DNA of 64,000 nt from Platerodrilus igneus (GCA_036346225.1 JARFIW010001364.1:992001-1056000), one strand, 5' to 3'. Positions 48,742 through 59,102 are shown, counted from the stretch's first letter. Numbers and translations: made by a program. Notes: generated from the sequence alone by a model not told the origin.

Positions 48742-50233
48742 TGTGGCGTTCTGGTTTGTCTCGGGTCACCTTGCTGATTATATTAAAGGCATGACGCACA
48801 AACAAGATATTTACAAAAGTGGTTGTGTACAAAATTGAATCGCAAATGTCTTTTAACACTAGAATAGACAGCACTCTAGTTTGTAAAGTTGCTGAATGAG
48901 TCTCTGCATTTTAAATCTGAATTTTGTATCTTTACGATAAAGACCTGGTTCTTTGTTGTGCAAAGGATGATGTCTATCGTTACGCTGAAGGCAATGCGAC
49001 CCCTAGTGATGGTGACTGGGAAAAAATTTCCACGCTTTGGTATCCTGCGCTTGGTAGGTGTATATGCTGGCATAATGGCGTCAATCTTGGTTGGTATAAA
49101 ATTGGAGCAAGCCGATGGCGAAATGTTCTCAATCCTGGCGTGCTTGTTGGCGTCATGTGTTTTAGACGGTGGTTCAGATGGCTTCAGAAATGAAGCCGTT
49201 TCAAGCTATTTCGTGCCCGGCTCCTGCGACCGTAGTGTAGTTATAGAGGTTTGCTTCATTTTATCCCCTTAGATTTGGTGGTTACAAAAAAATAATCTGA
49301 AGGAAAATCCTTAGTACGCGAGAAGCTTGGTGACTTCCGTCCTGCATTATTCTTAAGTTTCCTTCACGGAAATTGGTAACAACTTGAAAAGCAGAACAAA
49401 TAAGAAATAAGTTGTCCTAGCGTTTAAAGCTTTTTTTGTATCCTGGGTTTGTTTGTAGTGCACGTTCAGATGCTTCTATTATGTATTTTGAGATGTGTCG
49501 GATGAGTCAAGTATTGTTTAAGGGATGTTTTAACCGTACATGCTATTTATTTGCATGCTGCGAGCCTATTGGTCAGTTAGTTAGGAGTATGGCTGGTTGC
49601 TTACTCCAATATACCTCCATTCTGAGTTGGTAACGATAAAAGGTGATACATTCTTTTGGGAACTGTACTCTTCTGCCGCTCCTAGTAATCGTCATTGTAG
49701 GAGTATAAGTTTGTTCTTCTGGGCTCGTGTTGACTTTTTTGAGGATTTGTTGGCCATATATGCTGGTTTGACTCTGTCGATTGTAACAGTTGAATTCTTA
49801 CCTTGTTAGTCGATTATGACTGTTTCGTCGTCCATGTGGATTACCTTGTTTGGTCCATTCTATGTACATTGTAAAACATTTTGGTTGCTTTCAAAGTGTA
49901 CAGAAATGTAGCATAAGTTTTTAAACAATTTGAATATAAATATTTGCCTGCCGCTGTGCTTGGTGCCTTAGACTGGTTATAGCCGTTAAAAGTGGTAAAG
50001 TGGCTGGTTTGCAAGCGCCTCATTATGTGTTTGTTCTGTTGGCTTAGTCGAACTTGAGAGAGATTCTTCTGATAGTCGTAACGTTTCACCAAGTGTAAGC
50101 TCTGCAGCTCCAAGCGTTTCTGATTTCGAGTAGAACTAAAGCTAATGCTTCTGTCCATTTTTTGTCTTGTAGCGTATCAATGCAGACTTCAGTTATTGCT
50201 TGGAATCGTTCCACTATGCTCTTGGACTGCGGG
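48742..50233 (-). mobile_element. 3' end of Gypsy element A, right-arm copy
   Basis: The 3' LTR of element A (48742-49608) and the end of its integrase (49609-50233, with PQSKSIVERFQAITEVCI near 50220-50170) in inverted orientation. The element has no 5' half here: at 50233 its integrase is cut just before the PQS motif and joined to the integrase of element B. It is therefore an orphan end created by the duplication. Confidence 0.88.
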
Positions 50234-52880
50234 GCGACTACCACGAATGATTTCAACATCAGCTTCAGGAATAAATCCACTACCGTAGAATTTACCGGAT
50301 ATGGGGACGTGTCGGCCAAAAACCAAAAAATTCGGAGTATAACCCGTCAACTCATGCTTAGCAAAATTAATAGCTAATTGAATCTGCGCTAACTCAGTAT
50401 CCCAGGTATCATGTTTTTCGAGATAGGATCGAATAGCTGTCCCTACCGTCCTATTAATCCTCTCAACAAAATTACATTGTGTCGCATAAACAGCATTATA
50501 CCATATCTTTTGAATTTCAAACCTATTACATAATGACCTAAAAATTCGACCAGCTAAATTTGAACCATTATCGCAAATAATAAATTGGGGCACACCAAAC
50601 ATAAAAAAAACTCTCTGTTCCATAAACTGTTCAATAACATGTGACTTTGCACTGCGTAAAGGATGTAGAATTGTATATTTTGAGAACCAGTCTCCTACTA
50701 CCAACAACCATTTAAATCCTAATTTTGACCGAGGGAATGGACCCATAAGATCTAACGAGATAATTTGAAATGGAAACTTGGCCTCTTTTTCCTTTCCCAT
50801 TAAACCTAAAGGACCTGCATTAGAAGATTTTTGCGCACCACACACTAAACATGCACGACAAAATTTCAACACATCTAAACTCATTTTGGGCCAATAATAA
50901 TGTTCTTGGACTCTAGCAATTGTCTTCGAGAACCCAAAATGTCCTGCAACTAAGGGGTCATGACACGATCTGATGACTTCTTCTCTTTGAACTTTCGGCA
51001 CCAAATATTTCCACTCTACTACATTTGACGACATAGGCAGGTTTGACGGAATAAACTTAAAAACTAACCCATTCTCAACTTTCCATTGAGGGTAATTCTC
51101 AGGCGACGCCAAAATTTTCTTACGCAACGACACATACCAATTTTCTAAATTATCAAGCTTGACATCTATTAAGTTTACGACATGTTTTTCTTCCGGAGTT
51201 GCACGACTAAGACAGTCAGGAACTACGTTAAACTTTCCCTTCCTGTGTACCAAATCAAACGAATGTTGTCTTAACCTTACAGCCCATCTTGCTAGTTTTC
51301 CTGTAGGGTTCTGCAAATTACTCAGCCAAAGCAACGAAAAATGATCTGTTACGACCGTGAAACGAACTCCTTCGACCCATGGACGGAACTTTTCAATGGC
51401 AAAAATTACCGCAAGGCACTCCTTCTCTGTCGTTGAATAATTTCGTTCAGCACGATTAAGGGTTTTGCTGGCATACGATATAACACGTTCTTCTCCACTG
51501 ACATTCTGAATTAATACGGCACCTAGACCCGTATTACTTGCATCACACTCAATAATAAAGGGAACGGAATAATCCGGCTGCGCCAGAAGTGGTGCAGACA
51601 CTAAAGCCTCTTTAATCGACACAAAGGAAGACTCTGCTTCCGAAGTCCACGTAACGACTTGACCTTTTTTTCTTTTCTTGACAAGATCATTGATTGGTGA
51701 AACTAAAGATGAAAAGTCCTTAATGAAACGACGGTACCAACTACACATACCAAGAAATCTCTTGACTTCAGTGGTGGTCTTTGGGCATAGAAAATTGACC
51801 ATAGCTGACACCTTATCCGGATCCGTCCTTAAAGAATTTGACCCTACTATATAACCGAGAAATTTGAGTGACTTCTTTAAAAACTCGCACTTTTCTAGAT
51901 TCAACGTTAAATTTGCTTCTCGAATGCGTTCCTTGACTTTGTACAATAACTTTAGGTGTTCTTCAAACGTCGATGAGCATAGAATTATATCATCCAAATA
52001 GCAGAAAACGTATGGTTCGAATTTTGGACCGAAAATTGCATCAACTAAACGCTGTTGAGTCTGTGCAGCATTTTTTAGACCAAACGGCATCGTCACAAAT
52101 CTATACTGTCCCCGCGAAATAACGCTAAACGCTGTTTTATCCTTCGACGATTCACTAAGAGGGACCTGCCAAAATGACTTTCGCAAATCAAGACTGGAAA
52201 TATAATTTGCATTACGCAACATCCCTAGGATTCTGTCTATATTAGGAAGAGGGTAGCTGTCATGGACCGTAACATCGTTTAATGCTCTACCGTCGAAGCA
52301 AAATCTATATTCTTTACTATCTTTTTTCTTGACTAACAACACGGGCGAATTCCATGGACTCTGACACGGTTCCACTACTTTTAATCGAATCATTTCATCT
52401 AACTCCTTATCCAACTCTTTACTAATATAGGGAGACATAACATAGGGTCTTTTCCTGAAGGGTTTTGTATCACCTGTATCGATATCCATCTCAATCATAT
52501 TAGTACGCCCTAATTTATCAGCACTAGAAATTTCCTGAAATGAATCTGCGGCAGCTTGCGCCTGTGACCTCTGATTAATTGACAAATCATCCAAATTGAG
52601 TAAACAGTCACTATATTTTAAGGGAACTGATGATGGACCCACATACGGAACAATACTTTCCGTATCGCCTTGCACATGCCACGAATTATTTTTAAAATCT
52701 GCTATCAATCCAAATAGCTTAGCAAAATCACTACCGAATATAAATGCGTGTGGTAAAGATGGCACTACAAGAGCACTAAAAACACGATATTGTTTTCCTA
52801 TTGAAATGGGCAAATCTACGATTCCTTCAACTGGTTTCAAAGCTCCATCTGCTGTAAAAATACCTTGTTTCTGTGACCTG
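50234..52880 (-). pseudogene. pol of Gypsy element B: RT, RNase H, integrase (truncated)
   Basis: Open for 883 codons (52840-50189), of which the last dozen or so come from the fused arm. By residue: RT about 130-400, with LVKKKDSKEYRFCFDGRALN at 169, VTMPFGLKNAA at 249 and catalytic YLDD at 281-284; RNase H about 425-545, with ECDASNTGLGAV near 430 and VVTDHFSLLWL near 495; integrase zinc part with His626 and His633 and Cys660 and Cys663; integrase core with Asp696, Asp756 and Glu792, giving the classic D-D-35-E spacing. All catalytic residues are intact. The apparent Met start is caused by an upstream frameshift near 52870. The C-terminus is replaced at 50233. Confidence 0.93.
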
Positions 52881-53217
52881 AAAATTTTAACTCCAACTTA
52901 TCGATTAAAGGAATAGCATGAGACCCAACTACCGACGTGGTACATCCCGAATCCAAAAGACCAGTGACATCTATGTCAAATAATTTAACCATCACATATG
53001 GCCGATTATCACCAGATTTTTCAACAAATAACGAATCAGTTTTGGGCTGTGGGTTAGTACGACAAAAAATTTTTACTACACTTAACCATTCAGACCACTC
53101 TTTTCTACAAAAATAATTCTTCTGTTCACAAATCATAATTGCCGCCTTTTGAGAAGGAATGGAATGCCGGCCGCGCAACATCCATCTCCTCACTCGTTTT
53201 TTGAACATGATGGACAC
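52837..53217 (-). pseudogene. Protease of Gypsy element B (frameshifted)
   Basis: The retropepsin active site appears as VTGLLDSGCTTSVVG. The frame overlaps the end of gag by 28 bases in a different register, consistent with the usual gag-pol frameshift of many Gypsy elements. At the other end it runs out of register with the RT frame at about 52870, one base out, which is more likely decay than programmed shifting because it lies inside the protease-RT linker. Confidence 0.8.
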
Positions 53218-54548
53218 TTATCACGTGTAACTCCTTTATGACCGCAACCGTAGCAAAAAATTCTTTTTGGGAATCTACAATACCGAAATGAATGACCATG
53301 TCGCGAACAATTCCAACACCCTGAAATAATCCTTGTTGGACCTGAAGAACTAGCATGAGTAGGTACTGGAAAAGCCTTATTATTACTTATAGTCTGAACT
53401 TGTGGAGCACACGTTTTTTGATTATCAACACGAGCTTCTGATGTAGAAGAATACTTCAAATAAATAGGGTATTTATTCTTTACTGGCGATTTAACATTAT
53501 TATGAAATTTAGCTGAACTAGTCAACTGAATGAAAACTGATTTTTGTTTCAACATCAAGGCTTCTTCCAATTTTTTGCATAATTTTATTAACGTAGCTAT
53601 ATCCTTAATATCAAAAAGAGCAAGTTGCGATATGAATTCTGGTAATAAATTTTTCCTAAGTATCCTCACTTTTGTAATCTCCGCTGGGGTATTGGGTAGT
53701 CTACTAAATAAACTTTCTACATGAGCAACGAATAGAACAATTGGTTCATCCCTTTTCTTACGACGATTTTTTATTGTCTCCCAGATCTCTTCCTCTGAAT
53801 GAGTGGGTAAAAAATCTTCTATCAACCGACTCTCAAGGGCTTCCCAATCTTTTAAGGAATCTCTAACACTTCTAAACCACACCAAAGCATTTCCAACGAA
53901 CAATTCGACGGATGACTCAAACAAGTCTTTATATGATACTTTACGTGATTGGGCCAACTCCTTTATCCTATCTAAAAAGAAATACAGCTGCTTGGGGTCT
54001 CCTGAAAATTTAACTGACCAAGAGCCAACGGGGATCGGTGGTGTAAAATATGGGAAAGTATGCATAGGCGCAGCTACTGCTAACGAAGTTGTGTGCATCA
54101 CTTGCACTGCTTGACCCTGGGCTCGGCTTCACCTTCTCATACAATTCAGCTTCAACAGTAAAATAGTTGCTAATAATTCTTTTTTGGATAGTTCAGCTTC
54201 CTTCAAATTGTCAGACGGAAGTCTCATACGTTTAACTCGACCTGATACATGGACAAGCCTAGAAAGTACTCTTTTAAAGATAGAATCTCCCGAATCACCT
54301 TCAAATTCTAACACCAAATGTTTTATTCAATCGATGGTAGCATTTATCTCTCTACATTCTTCCTCAAATTCTACTCTGTATACCGACAGATCTACTAAAC
54401 AATCAGGTTTCCCTACTTCTTTCGCTAACAATCTACCTAGAATTTTTCTCTTTTCAAAAACCGGCCTAGCACTTTCTACTCCACGGATTTTTAATTCATA
54501 TTCCAGCTCTTCTTTGAGTAAATGAACAATTTGAAATGTTTCAGCCAT
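53190..54548 (-). pseudogene. gag of Gypsy element B with two in-frame TGA codons
   Basis: Starts MAETFQIVHLLKEELEYELK at 54548. The frame continues to 53190 but is interrupted by TGA at 54327-54329 and TGA at 54129-54131; the downstream open frame of 305 residues starts with Met at 54107. The middle part has WSVKFSGDPKQLYFFLDRIK and WEALESRLIEDFLP, as in Gypsy capsids. The C-terminus has a CCHC knuckle CWNCSRHGHSFRYC and a second Cys cluster CYGCGHKGVTRDKC in which the His is replaced, then CPSC. Both stops being TGA in a single register is notable but decay is the simpler reading. Confidence 0.88.
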
Positions 54549-54756
54549 TTTAAAAAAATTATTATGACAACCTAAAAGTATTTTATTTCATGACCAACTC
54601 AATGTTGATATGACAAAATATTTCTTTAATGCGCATCAAACCTGTTGGGACATTCAAATAACTAACGCTTAAAAGAGTTGAGGTTCCAGACACGATAACA
54701 CATTAAGTGATATTGAAATAACTTATTTTTAGAAATCGAGCACCAACAAAATCGAG

Positions 54757-54775
54757 CCTCACACGTTGTGCGCCA
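54757..54775 (-). other. Primer-binding site of Gypsy element B
   Basis: On the minus strand the motif TGGCGCACAACGTGTGAGG starts one base after the probable LTR end. It is the same class as the motif at 1218 (TGGCGCCCAACGTG) and probably pairs with a lysine tRNA. Confidence 0.6.
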
Positions 54776-54776
54776 G

Positions 54777-55133
54777 TGAGCCTTTTTTTTTCTTTAATGG
54801 GGAGTGAGTCAATTAGTGAACAAAACCTCGGTGGACCCACGTGCTTTACTATATTCGCGGCTTAGTCTGGGAATTGCCCCAAGGGTGAACAATGAGATTG
54901 GGCGTGGATATAGAGTGGGCTCAACTATAAACGGGAACTAAAAAAGGGAAATGAGCGCCACCGCATCTATATGGACAATAAATAAAACTAAAGTATCCTA
55001 CAGGAAGACGCAGAAACCTATAAAATATAATGACTATCAAAAAGCATACAAATTAAAATAAGCAATTCCTCTGGAAACCTCTTGGATCTCTGCTTCAGCT
55101 TCTGCGATGTCGGACCTGCAAGAAAATGTCACA
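54777..55133 (-). repeat. Probable 5' LTR of Gypsy element B
   Basis: Defined by the primer-binding site on one side: the sequence before it ends CA. A plausible start TGTGACATTTTC lies at 55133 on the minus strand, giving about 357 bases with TG/CA ends. There is no second LTR in the window for comparison, so the outer boundary is uncertain. Confidence 0.4.
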
Positions 55134-56939
55134 CAAAAAAATAAAATATAAGACACTGTTTGTGTCTTACGACAACAAAATATTTCGGTCTTTATAGATC
55201 GGCTGTCCTGAATTCAAAATCTCAACAACACCTTACCTGTGAAAAAGTACTCTACTGAAAATTACTTACTCTGTTTCTATTACCTAATGCTGTATCAACT
55301 TTTTTCTAGTTTCCACATTCAAAATTTTGTTTATCTAATTTGGATATTAATAATTTCAATTAGTGAAATAAAAAGACGAAAGTTTTAAACCAAAGTATAA
55401 TCTAAATATAATTCTCTTTGTTGCAAAAATTATATATAAAAAATCTGATAATCAATATAAAATAAGTTTCAAAAATCTCTGAATTTTTTCCTCTACATAG
55501 AGAGATCTTAACATTATTAAATTCTTTAGTGCAGTCGGGTTCTTAAACATCCATAAAACAGATCTGTTCTGGCTTACAAAATTTCTCTAATGAATTTAGT
55601 ATACAAAAAGTTCATATGGCTAAAACATTATATGAAATTAAAGAAAGTTAGTTCGTCATATGTTAGAAGCAGCATTGATATTCTACTCATCATATGGCAT
55701 ATTGTAGTTAAACATCTTTTAATTAAAAGTAAACTTTATACTTATTTTTCTCAATCAACATGTGCATTCCTTACGTGCTTTGAATAACAACTTTAAATTA
55801 ATTATTCTAAAAGTTAAAAAATTTCTCTTATGTCAAAAAAAATTTAGTTCTGAACAAAAAGGTATTTGACCTATTAGGTTACTAGGATATAATTCTCTAA
55901 CTGATTTTTATTTGGGATTTAAGCATAAACATATCTTGCAAAAAAATTTAACATTAACATTCGTTTAACAAAAGTTTCTTATAATTTGGAAACCGTAAAA
56001 GTAAAGCTTTGACCGTAATTAATACATAAAATTAATTCACTCAATAAATAGTTTTATAAGTACCTGGATGGTTTTGTTTTAACTGCTTGATGGTGATGCT
56101 GCAAAACGCTCTAGACCAACCAAAACAACATTATACTCCATCTTATTGAAGTTTTAAAAAGGTACGAAGTTGGCATTTGCTAGATACAGCATTCTTACAT
56201 GAACAGCCCCACAGACAGCTTTAAAACGAGTGATTTCACAATACATAATTACGTTCCAATAACATTACATAGAATTCTGCTCGACATACAAACCACTTAA
56301 ATTCTCAATTCTACCATTCTCAAACGTGCTTTCTTAAAATTTTTATTCTTTAGATGAGCATACCTAGATGTGTCTACTTAGATGTGCTAAGGAAATTAAA
56401 GCATCTATTAGTTTTATATAAGGTAGTTTTATTACACAATCTCACCATTAACGGACTTCACACCAGCACGTGTTGCTACATTCTCTTCTTTATTGTTCGG
56501 GGCAGCTTTACAAAAGTTCCCCCCCCCCACGACAACCTTTACACCCTCTTCGATAGTAGGGCAATCCTAATGCCCCACTTGGAGTTTGGAAAACTCCGCA
56601 TTTTAAAAACGAACCGTAGCTGCTCGTTGCTGCTTGCAAGATGGCCGCGCTCTCGCTCGCCTTGCTGTCAACCAGCCATCACCCTACCTGTAGCGTCACC
56701 TTACGCGCAGACGTTGTTTCTGTCCAGCAATTGCACAAGTGGGCTTAAGAATACCTGTAGCTTATGCAACACAAGTTACGTTCAGGATATTTGCAGATAT
56801 CAAAAGCGCAGGAGTCACTATTAAATGCTTTATATAGGTAAAGATAATGTAAAAAAGGAAAGAGGTGTTCTTCCTTATAGTAAATTAAACTATTTAACGA
56901 TTTCACGCTAAATGACAATTTCGTATGCTGTAGAATAAC
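55134..56939. other. AT-rich stretch with one GC-rich island, no recognised gene
   Basis: Mostly AT-rich without coding features. At 56500-56830 the composition changes: a run of C at 56521-56531, a palindrome with arms GGAGTTT and AAACTCC near 56581-56597, and AAGATGGCCGCG near 56638, which resembles a YY1-type binding site often found just inside 5' ends of animal genes. The 156-residue frame on top of it (56354-56824) has no family resemblance and I do not call it a gene. Confidence 0.45.
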
Positions 56940-56944
56940 AATGG

Positions 56945-57336
56945 CTAGAAATGTTTTTCTTTAAAGGATTTTACTATAACAAAAGTTTTTGTTACAACAT
57001 ATCCCATCATTATAGACGTTAATCCAGGATTCCGAACACGACCTACAATGACACCACCAATCACATATCTAATTTCATCAAAAAGCAGCAAAACCCCATT
57101 ACTTACAAACTTTGCTGTCTGAGACGGTGTTACATCTGTTTTAATTAATTTGATTTCTATGTACAGCATACTCTTCGATAGTAAGGTGTAAACATATTGT
57201 TGTTGTATAGGGATTCGAATTTCATCATTATTGTTTAAAGATGTTTTAGCATAAGGATGATGAGTATGTTTTTCAATATTAACAATTGCATTGTCGAAGT
57301 AAACTTTTCACGCACGTTCAGTATTTCACTATTCAT
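56945..57336 (-). pseudogene. Polinton major capsid protein, N-terminal fragment
   Basis: The segment reads as the start of a Polinton double-jelly-roll capsid protein: NNNDEIRIPIQQQYVYTL near 57230, then MLYIEIKLIKTD, then NGVLLLFDEIRYVIGGVIV and RNPGLTSIMMGYV. A possible start MNSEILNVRE at 57336 is one base out of register with the rest, so there is a frameshift near 57300. The protein ends at a stop at 56945 after about 120 residues, where full-length versions have several hundred, so more than half is missing. Family assignment comes from recalled Polinton capsid patterns. Confidence 0.8.
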
Positions 57337-57344
57337 TCTACTTT

Positions 57345-57497
57345 TTAATTAAATAAATGCAGTCCTAACGATTGTAGAAACTGCCGGTTTTGTGTTGTTA
57401 ACGGTTTTGAAACAATTAATCGTGTGTCAATTGCTTTGAAACTTCCAGTATTTATAGCAATTCTTGACATGTTGCGTGCATTATACTTAATACCCAT
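57345..57497 (-). CDS. Small intact ORF in the Polinton capsid cluster (50 residues)
   Basis: Starts MGIKYNARNMSRIAINTG at 57497 and ends RQFLQSLGLHLFN, with no internal stop. It overlaps the end of the minor capsid-like gene by 11 bases in another frame and ends 9 bases before the major capsid start, a compact viral-style arrangement on the same strand. It is basic. I do not recognise a function; a small structural or scaffold protein would fit the location. It is one of the few unbroken frames in this element. Confidence 0.5.
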   Translation of the reverse strand: MGIKYNARNMSRIAINTGSFKAIDTRLIVSKPLTTQNRQFLQSLGLHLFN

Positions 57498-58192
57498 GGC
57501 TATTGCAGATTTTTTTTAAATGCAACCTTACAGTTAGCAGTTCTCCTCTGAAATTAACTAAATTTCCATCTTGATCTAACACTTTAACTATTATGTCATA
57601 TATTATACGTGACCTGATTGGTAGATATATAATCGTAGGTAGGCACTCGACAATTTTAAAACCTGCAGGTACTTGAGGAAAAAATTCATGTATTACATGC
57701 GCTGGTTTACTATTTAAATAGGATCCACTTGCAATATTACAGTCGATTTAAACTACATTCACTTTACAAATGTTGATTGAGTACTCTGCTTGATGCGTGG
57801 CATATGCTAACAATTTTCGTGAATTGAAACCGAGTAGAAAACCAATTGAATCCTTTTTGGTAAAATCCACATCTTCACTACATTTAAGTGCATTATTGTC
57901 AGCTTCGTGATTGTTCCATACGACCACGTCATCTTTTATCGCCTAAAGCTTTTTGAAGATATTTATTAATTTCTCTAATCTCATAAGCACCTTCAGGTAT
58001 TTCTATGAATTCTCCGTTAGGTCCATAATAAAATTTATTATTTATTCCTTTTTCTATGTTTGGAATTGTGTTATAAGACTCAAAATTTGTTAATCCTAAT
58101 ACGTACTCCGAATCATTTTCCAAGTTTATAGGCGGATTAAAGTTGCTTGTTAAAACTGAAGTGCTTCCCGTTAGAGTAAAAGTGTACGACAT
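57487..58192 (-). pseudogene. Polinton minor capsid-like protein (frameshifted)
   Basis: The N-terminal part (58192-57929) begins MSYTFTLTGSTSVLTSNFNP and includes YVLGLTNFESYNTIPNI. The reading frame is lost near 57929-57935. In the next frame the protein continues with CNIASGSYLN, HVIHEFFPQVPAGFKIVEC and DQDGNLVNFRGELLTVRLHL, and ends at a stop at 57487-57489. An extra in-frame TAA lies at 57748-57750. The two halves match one conserved protein commonly encoded beside the major capsid gene of arthropod Polintons, thought to be a penton-like minor capsid protein. Function is inferred from context. Confidence 0.75.
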
Positions 58193-58211
58193 AACAACTT
58201 CATACCCAGTT

Positions 58212-58664
58212 CTATGTACTGCTTAGAAATTGCATGCATAAATGTCCGCAAAACACAGTACCGTACGATTGTTCTTGGTTAAAGTTATAAAGAATTTTAC
58301 ATTTACCCCCGCTATTCAAATAACTTGTCAACTCTGTTGGCGGTCGCAGGTTTCCGTAGCTGTCATAGTAAATAGCGCTACCACCGTACTTTTTATAAGA
58401 GGTCCAATGCGTGCCTAAACCTCCTATTCCATCTAAATTAATTATACCACATTCTTTTAAATTAACCTTCTTGGGAAGATTGTTTCTCATGAACACTCCA
58501 CGGAAATATGGTACTTCTAATTGCTTAACAAACTCTATTAATTCTACATTGCTTAGCTCTCGATTCGGTGAAATCAAGTTGCATTCCTTTGAGGTTCTGC
58601 AGTGGCTAAAAAAGACCAAAACCTTTTTTATAAGATTTGATGTACATGCCGTTTCCGACTGCAA
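58212..58664 (-). CDS. Polinton maturation protease (adenain/Ulp1-like cysteine protease)
   Basis: Would cut capsid precursor proteins. The landmarks of the adenovirus-type protease are in order: IGGLGTHWTSYKK with the catalytic His, AIYYDSYGNLRPP with the acidic partner, NFNQEQSYG with the Gln, and FCGHLCMQFL with the nucleophile Cys. The open frame starts at 58664, but its first 20 or so residues overlap the end of the preceding gene and look unlike a protease, so the true start is probably nearer VELIEFVKQL and may be lost. The catalytic region itself is unbroken. Length from that point, about 115 residues, matches short Polinton proteases. Confidence 0.85.
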   Translation of the reverse strand: MQSETACTSNLIKKVLVFFSHCRTSKECNLISPNRELSNVELIEFVKQLEVPYFRGVFMRNNLPKKVNLKECGIINLDGIGGLGTHWTSYKKYGGSAIYYDSYGNLRPPTELTSYLNSGGKCKILYNFNQEQSYGTVFCGHLCMQFLSST

Positions 58665-59040
58665 TGTCCTCTATTGCCTTGTTATGACGTTGTTTTTCCG
58701 CTAGTTGTTCCTTAGCTATTTTAGTATCTGAAACTGATTTTGCAACAGCAACTGCACCTCCAGTAAGAGTACCAAGGGCGTTTAGGCCTGCAAAAATTGG
58801 TATTAGTGGTAGAAAACCTCCTGTTTTAGAAATTGATATAATACGAGCTGATTTAATATGCTCCTTTTGTTTTGCTGTATTGGCGGCCTTAATTGCTATG
58901 TTGATTGCATCCACAATATTAGTTCCTTTAACCCCTTTTAAAGCTGTACGTGCTTGTTTGATAATAACTTTTATACCTAGGGTACTTCTTATTTTACGTT
59001 TATTTATCAGTTTTCTTATTTTACTGATATGTCCTCTCAC
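58606..59040 (-). CDS. Polinton small structural protein with hydrophobic segment (pVI-like position)
   Basis: 144 residues, open. A very basic N-terminus (MRGHISKIRKLINKRKIRST) is followed by Lys-rich helices, a hydrophobic stretch GFLPLIPIFAGLNALGTLTG near residues 73-92, then a Lys-rich helix and a Gly- and Lys-rich end YIKSYKKGFGLF. The hydrophobic stretch and basic tail are typical of a small conserved Polinton protein next to the protease, compared by others with adenovirus minor capsid proteins such as pVI. Its frame overlaps the protease frame by 59 bases. It could be a membrane-active or DNA-binding capsid component; that is inference. Confidence 0.7.
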   Translation of the reverse strand: MRGHISKIRKLINKRKIRSTLGIKVIIKQARTALKGVKGTNIVDAINIAIKAANTAKQKEHIKSARIISISKTGGFLPLIPIFAGLNALGTLTGGAVAVAKSVSDTKIAKEQLAEKQRHNKAIEDIAVGNGMYIKSYKKGFGLF

Positions 59041-59102
59041 GCTGTGCGGTAAATATATTATAGTGAATTAATGATTCTTTATATACTCGCCGTTTCTTAT
59101 AT

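Larger units (their letters stand above)
34261..50233 (-). repeat. Right arm of giant inverted duplication
   Basis: Reverse complement of 17420-33365. The BEL/Pao target duplication, the SINE target duplication and several stop codons are shared, showing that the content was assembled before duplication. Private changes include a 4-base deletion near 44335, loss of one T in a four-T run near 45813, and a longer AC run. The outer end at 50233 joins directly to Gypsy element B. Confidence 0.97.
50234..55133 (-). mobile_element. Ty3/Gypsy element B, 3'-truncated
   Basis: Reading leftward: a probable 5' LTR (54777-55133), a primer-binding site, gag, protease, reverse transcriptase, RNase H and integrase. 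The integrase is nearly complete, but the 3' untranslated part and 3' LTR are absent because the element is cut at 50233/50234 by the arm of the inverted duplication. It is much better preserved than element A. With only one LTR, its age cannot be measured from LTR divergence. Confidence 0.88.

Noticed and set aside
50189..52840. An endogenous retrovirus with an envelope gene
   Set aside because: The element has gag and pol only; the sequence after integrase is the arm of the inverted duplication and no envelope-like frame is present.
56354..56824. 156-residue frame on the plus strand
   Set aside because: No recognisable domain, crosses a C homopolymer and a palindrome, and its composition follows the local GC island and not a coding pattern.
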